From assembly GCA_964057225.1 (NCBI GenBank), contig OZ059898.1, positions 3,472,001-3,536,000 of the forward strand: 64,000 bases of DNA, given 5' to 3'. The DNA comes from Auanema rhodensis. Taxonomy: Eukaryota > Nematoda > Chromadorea > Rhabditida > Rhabditidae. Position 1 is the stretch's first letter. Every line of letters starts with the position of its first letter. Below the pieces are notes generated by a model that saw nothing but the letters and a program-made list of their open reading frames with translations, did not search any database and had not been told where the DNA came from. The position numbers and the translations under genes were made by a program. This document shows positions 56,301 through 64,000 of this stretch, one piece after another.

Positions 56301-59300
56301 AAGCAATATTGAGTGTACATGGAAACTCAACATACACTAATGCATCATTTTTCAAACGATCATAACTAATTTTTGTATCAAGCGTTTCTCAATGTAGTAT
56401 AGTGCATTCGATGCGGATTTTTAAGCTGCGTCGATCTGTGTTATCAGATTTGCGCTAGCTTAAAAATGCACCGAGATATCAACTGATATAAGTTCACACT
56501 TATATCCTCGATTTTCACCCTGAAGAAATAATTTTTTCGTTGAATAACATTGTCCATCGTCTTTTGCCTTGAAAAATGGAATCTAAAAACATCTACTTTT
56601 TGCTAAATTCTTTTGAAATTTTTCGAAAAAATTTTTGTCAAAATGTTTTTGGAAGCAATGTTGAGTGTACATGGAAACTCAACATACACTAATGCATCAT
56701 TTTTCAAACGATCATAACTAATTTTTGTATCAAGCGTTTCTCAATGTAGTATAGTGCATTCGATGCGGATTTTTAAGCTGCGTCGATCTGTGTTATCAGA
56801 TTTGCGCTAGCTTAAAAATGCACCGAGAAATCAACTGATATAGGTTCACACTTATATCCTCGATTTTCACCCTGAAGAAATAATTTTTTCGTTGAATAAC
56901 ATTGTCCATCGTCTTTGCCTTGAAAAAAGAAATCTAAAAACATCTACTTTTTGCTAAATTATTTTGAAATTTTTCGAAAAAATTTTTGTCAAAATGTTTT
57001 TGGAAGCAATATTGAGTGTACATGGAAACTCAACATACACTAATGCATCATTTTTCAAACGATCATAACTAATTTTTGTATCAAGCGTTTCTCAATGTAG
57101 TATAGTGCATTCAATGCGGATTTTTAAGCTGCGTCGATCTGTGTTATCAGATTTGCGCTAGCTTAAAAATGCACCGAGATATCAACTGATATAAGTTCAC
57201 ACTTATATCCTCGATTTTCACCCTGAAGAAATAATTTTTTCGTTGAATAACATTGTCCATCGTCTTTGCCTTGAAAAATGGAATCTAAAAACATCTACTT
57301 TTTGCTAATTTCTTTTGAAATTTTTCGAAAAAATTTTTGTCAAAATGTTTTTGGAAGCAATGTTGAGTGTACATGGAAACTCAACATACACTAATGCATC
57401 ATTTTTCAAACGATCATAACTAATTTTTGTATCAAGCGTTTCTCAAAGTAGTATAGTGCATTCGATGCGGATTTTTAAGCTGCGTCGATCTGTGTTATCA
57501 GATTTGCGCTAGCTTAAAAATGCACCGAGATATCAACTGATATAAGTTCACACTTATATCCTCGATTTTCACCCTAAAGAATTAATTTTTTCGTTGAATA
57601 ACATTGTCTATCGTCTTTGCCTTGAAAAATGGAATCTAAAAACATCTACTTTTTGCTAAATTCTTTTGAAATTTTTCGAAAAAATTTTTGTCAAAATGTT
57701 TTTGGAAGCAATATTGAGTGTACATGGAAACTCAACATACACTAATGCATCATTTTTCAAACGATCATAACTAATTTTTGTATCAAGCGTTTCTCAATGT
57801 AGTATAGTGCATTCGATGCGGATTTTTAAGCTGCGTCGATCTGTGTTATCAGATTTGCGCTAGCTTAAAAATGCACCGAGATATCAACTGATATAAGTTC
57901 ACACTTATATCCTCGATTTTCACCCTAAAGAATTAATTTTTTCGTTGAATAACATTGTCCATCGTCTTCGCCTTGAAAAATGGAATCTAAAAACATCTAC
58001 TTTTTGCTAATTTCTTTTGAAATTTTTCGAAAAAATTTTTGTCAAAATGTTTTTGGAAGCAATGTTGAGTGTACATGGAAACTCAACATACACTAATGCA
58101 TCATTTTTCAAACGATCATAACTAATTTTTGTATCAAGCGTTTCTCAATGTAGTATAGTGCATTCGATGCGGATTTTTAAGCTGCGTCGATCTGTGTTAT
58201 CAGATTTGCGCTAGCTTAAAAATGCACCGAGATATCAACTGATATAAGTTCACACTTATATCCTCGATTTTCACCCTAAAGAATTAATTTTTTCGTTGAA
58301 TAACATTGTCTATCGTCTTTGCCTTGAAAAATGGAATCTAAAAACATCTACTTTTTGCTAAATTCTTTTGAAATTTTTTGAAAAAATTTTTGTCAAAATG
58401 TTTTTGGAAGCAATATTGAGTGTACATGGAAACTCAACATACACTAATGCATCATTTTTCAAACGATCATAACTAATTTTTGTATTAAGCGTTTCTCAAT
58501 GTAGTAGAGTGCATTCGATGCGGATTTTTAAGCTGCGTCGATCTGTGTTATCAGATTTGCGCTAGCTTAAAAATGCACCGAGATATCAACTGATATAAGT
58601 TCACACTTATATCCTCGATTTTCACCCTGAAGAAATAATTTTTTCGTTGAATAACATTGTCCAGCGTCTTTTGCTTTGAAAAATGGAATCTAAAAACATC
58701 TACTTTTTGCTAAATTCTTTTGAAATTTTTCGAAAAAAGTTTTGTCAAAATGTTTTTGGAAGCAATATTGAGTGTACATGGAAACTCAACATACACTAAT
58801 GCATCATTTTTCAAACGATCATAACTAATTTTTGTATCAAGCGTTTCTCAATGTAGTATAGTGCATTCGATGCGGATTTTTAAGCTGCGTCGATCTGTGT
58901 TATCAGATTTGCGCTAGCTTAAAAATGCACCGAGATATCAACTGATATAAGTTCACACTTATATCCTCGATTTTCACCCTAAAGAATTAATTTTTTCGTT
59001 GAATAACATTGTCCATCGTCTTCGCCTTGAAAAATGGAATCTAAAAACATCTACTTTTTGCTAATTTCTTTTGAAATTTTTCGAAAAAATTTTTGTCAAA
59101 ATGTTTTTGGAAGCAATGTTGAGTGTACATGGAAACTCAACATACACTAATGCATCATTTTTCAAACGATCATAACTAATTTTTGTATCAAGCGTTTCTC
59201 AATGTAGTATAGTGCATTCGATGCGGATTTTTAAGCTGCGTCGATCTGTGTTATCAGATTTGCGCTAGCTTAAAAATGCACCGAGATATCAACTGATATA

Positions 59301-59699
59301 AGTTCACACTTATATCCTCGATTTTCACCCTAAAGAATTAATTTTTTCGTTGAATAACATTGTCTATCGTCTTTGCCTTGAAAAATGGAATCTAAAAACA
59401 TCTACTTTTTGCTAAATTCTTTTGAAATTTTTTGAAAAAATTTTTGTCAAAATGTTTTTGGAAGCAATATTGAGTGTACATGGAAACTCAACATACACTA
59501 ATGCATCATTTTTCAAACGATCATAACTAATTTTTGTATTAAGCGTTTCTCAATGTAGTAGAGTGCATTCGATGCGGATTTTTAAGCTGCGTCGATCTGT
59601 GTTATCAGATTTGCGCTAGCTTAAAAATGCACCGAGATATCAACTGATATAAGTTCACACTTATATCCTCGATTTTCACCCTGAAGAAATAATTTTTTC

Positions 59700-60360
59700 G
59701 TTGAATAACATTGTCCATCGTCTTTTGCTTTGAAAAATGGAATCTAAAAACATCTACTTTTTGCTAAATTCTTTTGAAATTTTTCGAAAAAAGTTTTGTC
59801 AAAATGTTTTTGGAAGCAATGTTGAGTGTACATGGAAACTCAACATACACTAATGCATCATTTTTCAAACGATCATAACTAATTTTTGTATCAAGCGTTT
59901 CTCAATGTAGTATAGTGCATTCGATGCGGATTTTTAAGCTGCGTCGATCTGTGTTATCAGATTTGCGCTAGCTTAAAAATGCACCGAGAAATCAACTGAT
60001 ATAGGTTCACACTTATATCCTCGATTTTATCCCTGAAGAAATAATTTTTTCGTTGAATAACATTGTCCATCGTCTTTGCCTTAAAAAAAGGAATCTAAAA
60101 ACATCTACTTTTTGCTAAATTATTTTGAAATTTTTCGAAAAAATTTTTGTCAAAATGTTTTTGGAAGCAATATTGAGTGTACATGGAAACTCAACATACA
60201 CTAATGCATCATTTTTCAAACGATCATAGCTAATTTTTGTATCAAGCGTTTCTCAATGTAGTATAGTGCATTCGATGCGGATTTTTAAGCTGCGTCGATC
60301 TGTGTTATCAGATTTGCGCTAGCTTAAAAATGCACCGAGATATCAACTGATATAAGTTCA
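59700..60360. repeat. Right-block duplication spaced 3,508 bp (first copy)
   Basis: GTCTTTTGCTTTG, GATATAGGTTC with GATTTTATCCC, TTGCCTTAAAAAAAGG and GATCATAGCT recur in the same order at about 63208-63870. The marks 60003 and 63511 are 3,508 bp apart, which is ten monomers. Confidence 0.75.
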
Positions 60361-60729
60361 CACTTATATCCTCGATTTTCACCCTGAAGAAATAATTTTT
60401 TCGTTGAATAACATTGTCCATCGTCTTTGCCTTGAAAAAAGGAATCTAAAAAATCTACTTTTTGCTAAATTATTTTGAAATTTTTCGAAAAAATTTTTGT
60501 CAAAATGTTTTTGGAAGCAATATTGAGTGTGCATGGAAACTCAACATACACTAATGCATCATTTTTCAAACGATCATAACTAATTTTTGTATTAAGCGTT
60601 TCTCAATGTAGTAGAGTGCATTCGATGCGGATTTTTAAGCTGCGTCGATCTGTGTTATCAGATTTGCGCTAGCTTAAAAATGCACCGAGAAATCAACTGA
60701 TATAAGTTCACACTTATATCCTCGATTTT

Positions 60730-62930
60730 CACCCTGAAGAAATAATTTTTTCGTTGAATAACATTGTCCATCGTCTTTGCCTTGAAAAAAGGAATCTAAA
60801 AACATCTACTTTTTGCTAAATTATTTTGAAATTTTTCGAAAAAATTTTTGTCAAAATGTTTTTGGAAGCAATATTGAGTGTACATGGAAACTCAACATAC
60901 ACTAATGCATCATTTTTCAAACGATCATAACTAATTTGTGTATTAAGCGTTTCTCAATGTAGTATAGTGCATTTGATGCGGATTTTTAAGCTGCGTCGAT
61001 CTGTGTGATCAGATTTACGCTAGCTTAAAAATGCACCGAGATATCAACTGATATAAGTTCACACTTATATCCTCTATTTTCACCCTAAAGAATTAATTTT
61101 TTCGTTGAATAACATTGTCTATCGTCTTTGCCTTGAAAAATGGAATCTAAAAACATCTACTTTTTGCTAAATTCTTTTGAAATTTTTTGAAAAAATTTTT
61201 GTCAAAATGTTTTTGGAAGCAATGTTGAGTGTACATGGAAACTCAACATACACTAATGCATCATTTTTCAAACGATCATAACTAATTTTTGTATCAAGCG
61301 TTTCTCAATGTAGTAATGTGCATTCGATGCGGATTTTTAAGCTGCGTCGATCTGTGTTATCAGATTTGCGCTAGCTTAAAAATGCACCGAGATATCAACT
61401 GATATAAGTTCACACTTATATCCTCGATTTTCACCCTGAAGAAATAATTTTTTCGTTGAATAACATTGTCCATCGTCTTTGCCTTGAAAAAAGGAATCTA
61501 AAAAATCTACTTTTTGCTAAATTATTTTGAAATTTTTCGAAAAAATTTTTGTCAAAATGTTTTTGGAAGCAATGTTGAGTGTACATGGAAACTCAACATA
61601 CACTAATGCATCATTTTTCAAACGATCATAACTAATTTTTGTATCAAGCGTTTCTCAATGTAGTATAGTGCATTCGATGCGGAATTTTAAGCTGCGTCGA
61701 TCTGTGTTATCAGATTTGCGCTAGCTTAAAAATGCACCGAGATATCAACTGATATAAGTTCACACTTATATCCTCGATTTTCACCCTGAAGAAATAATTT
61801 TTTCGTTGAATAACATTGTCCATCGTCTTTGCCTTGAAAAATGGAATCTAAAAACATCTACTTTTTGCTAAATTCTTTTGAAATTTTTCGAAAAAATTTT
61901 TGTCAAAATGTTTTTGGAAGCAATGTTGAGTGTACATGGAAACTCAACATACACTAATGCATCATTTTTCAAACGATCATAACTAATTTTTGTATTAAGC
62001 GTTTCTCAATGTAGTAGAGTGCATTCGATGCGGATTTTTAAGCTGCGTCGATCTGTGTTATCAGATTTGCGCTAGCTTAAAAATGCACCGAGAAATCAAC
62101 TGATATAAGTTCACACTTATATCCTCGATTTTCACCCTGAAGAAATAATTTTTTCGTTGAATAACATTGTCCATCGTCTTTGCCTTGAAAAAAGGAATCT
62201 AAAAACATCTACTTTTTGCTAAATTATTTTGAAATTTTTCGAAAAAATTTTTGTCAAAATGTTTTTGGAAGCAATATTGAGTGTACATGGAAACTCAACA
62301 TACACTAATGCATCATTTTTCAAACGATCATAACTAATTTGTGTATTAAGCGTTTCTCAATGTAGTATAGTGCATTTGATGCGGATTTTTAAGCTGCGTC
62401 GATCTGTGTGATCAGATTTACGCTAGCTTAAAAATGCACCGAGATATCAACTGATATAAGTTCACACTTATATCCTCTATTTTCACCCTAAAGAATTAAT
62501 TTTTTCGTTGAATAACATTGTCTATCGTCTTTGCCTTGAAAAATGGAATCTAAAAACATCTACTTTTTGCTAAATTCTTTTGAAATTTTTTGAAAAAATT
62601 TTTGTCAAAATGTTTTTGGAAGCAATGTTGAGTGTACATGGAAACTCAACATACACTAATGCATCATTTTTCAAACGATCATAACTAATTTTTGTATCAA
62701 GCGTTTCTCAATGTAGTATAGTGCATTCGATGCGGATTTTTAAGCTGCGTCGATCTGTGTTATCAGATTTGCGCTAGCTTAAAAATGCACCGAGATATCA
62801 ACTGATATAAGTTCACACTTATATCCTCGATTTTCACCCTGAAGAAATAATTTTTTCGTTGAATAACATTGTCCATCGTCTTTGCCTTGAAAAAAGGAAT
62901 CTAAAAAATCTACTTTTTGCTAAATTATTT
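60730..62930. repeat. Four-monomer repeat in the right block
   Basis: Variants AATTTGTGTATTAAG, GTGCATTTGATGCGG, GATTTACGC, TATCCTCTATTTTC and CTAAAAAATCTAC recur about 1,400 bp apart (for example 60935 and 62338; 61499 and 62901), a four-monomer unit. Confidence 0.7.
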
Positions 62931-64000
62931 TGAAATTTTTCGAAAAAATTTTTGTCAAAATGTTTTTGGAAGCAATGTTGAGTGTACATGGAAACTCAAC
63001 ATACACTAATGCATCATTTTTCAAACGATCATAACTAATTTTTGTATCAAGCGTTTCTCAATGTAGTAGAGTGCATTCGATGCGGATTTTTAAGCTGCGT
63101 CGATCTGTGTTATCAGATTTGCGCTAGCTTAAAAATGCACCGAGATATCAACTGATATAAGTTCACACTTATATCCTCGATTTTCACCCTGAAGAAATAA
63201 TTTTTTCGTTGAATAACATTGTCCATCGTCTTTTGCTTTGAAAAATGGAATCTAAAAACATCTACTTTTTGCTAAATTCTTTTGAAATTTTTCGAAAAAA
63301 GTTTTGTCAAAATGTTTTTGGAAGCAATGTTGAGTGTACATGGAAACTCAACATACACTAATGCATCATTTTTCAAACGATCATAACTAATTTTTGTATC
63401 AAGCGTTTCTCAATGTAGTATAGTGCATTCGATGCGGATTTTTAAGCTGCGTCGATCTGTGTTATCAGATTTGCGCTAGCTTAAAAATGCACCGAGAAAT
63501 CAACTGATATAGGTTCACACTTATATCCTCGATTTTATCCCTGAAGAAATAATTTTTTCGTTGAATAACATTGTCCATCGTCTTTGCCTTAAAAAAAGGA
63601 ATCTAAAAACATCTACTTTTTGCTAAATTATTTTGAAATTTTTCGAAAAAATTTTTGTCAAAATGTTTTTGGAAGCAATATTGAGTGTACATGGAAACTC
63701 AACATACACTAATGCATCATTTTTCAAACGATCATAGCTAATTTTTGTATCAAGCGTTTCTCAATGTAGTATAGTGCATTCGATGCGGATTTTTAAGCTG
63801 CGTCGATCTGTGTTATCAGATTTGCGCTAGCTTAAAAATGCACCGAGATATCAACTGATATAAGTTCACACTTATATCCTCGATTTTCACCCTGAAGAAA
63901 TAATTTTTTCGTTGAATAACATTGTCCATCGTCTTTGCCTTGAAAAATGGAATCTAAAAACATCTACTTTTTGCTAAATTCTTTTGAAATTTTTCGAAAA

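Larger units (their letters stand above)
47785..64000. repeat. Right block of 351-bp satellite array
   Basis: About 46 monomers in the same orientation as the left block, starting with the rest of the split monomer. From about 49230 the block has variants rare or absent on the left: AAATTCTTTTGAAA, CACCCTAAAG, GTCTTCGCC, GTCTTTTGCC and GTAGAGTGC. It contains its own higher-order repeats and no genes. It runs off the window end. Confidence 0.98.

Overview
The window is eukaryotic and looks like insect (possibly dipteran) pericentromeric or centromeric heterochromatin. Two blocks of an AT-rich tandem satellite with a monomer of about 351 bp cover 1-32400 and 47785-64000, roughly 138 monomers in all. 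I do not recognise the satellite. The species is inferred only from the element type and the very short introns.

One satellite monomer is split by a complete Polinton/Maverick element (32401-47784, 15,384 bp). It has terminal inverted repeats of about 841 bp ending 5'-AG...CT-3', and a perfect 6-bp target-site duplication, ATCGTC. The two TIRs differ at only a few bases, so the insertion is young. The gene set is that of a virus-like Polinton: protein-primed DNA polymerase B, chromodomain integrase, packaging ATPase, adenain-like protease, major and minor jelly-roll capsid proteins, a basic core-like protein and several small accessory proteins.

Layout of the element, left to right: TIR (32401-33241); POLB on + (33400-38634), spread over 14 exons; MCP and a core-like protein on - (38772-40553), divergent from protease, membrane protein and zinc-finger protein on + (40605-41778); minor capsid/penton on - (41784-42641), divergent from ATPase, a small helical protein, a conserved hypothetical and the integrase on + (42721-45426); a three-exon gene with a mitotic-cyclin-like destruction box on - (45722-46308); right TIR (46943-47784). 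The two genes next to the TIRs are spliced with 40-46 bp introns (one is 546 bp). The capsid, packaging and integration genes have no introns and are packed as tightly as in a virus, with TAAATG, ATGA and 44-bp overlaps and with poly(A) signals overlapping stop codons. This fits an early (spliced, replication/host interaction) versus late (virion) division, which is an inference.

The most interesting points are: an OTU-like protease fold and a SUMO-interacting motif on the N-terminal part of the polymerase; the D-box plus zinc-ribbon accessory gene; a 20-bp palindrome containing a perfect POU octamer midway between the minor capsid and ATPase starts; a chromodomain integrase with its aromatic cage intact, in an element that sits in a satellite; a protease lacking the usual catalytic acid; and, in the satellite, three dyads per monomer plus nested higher-order duplications (a 19-mer, 4-mers, dimers and a 10-mer).
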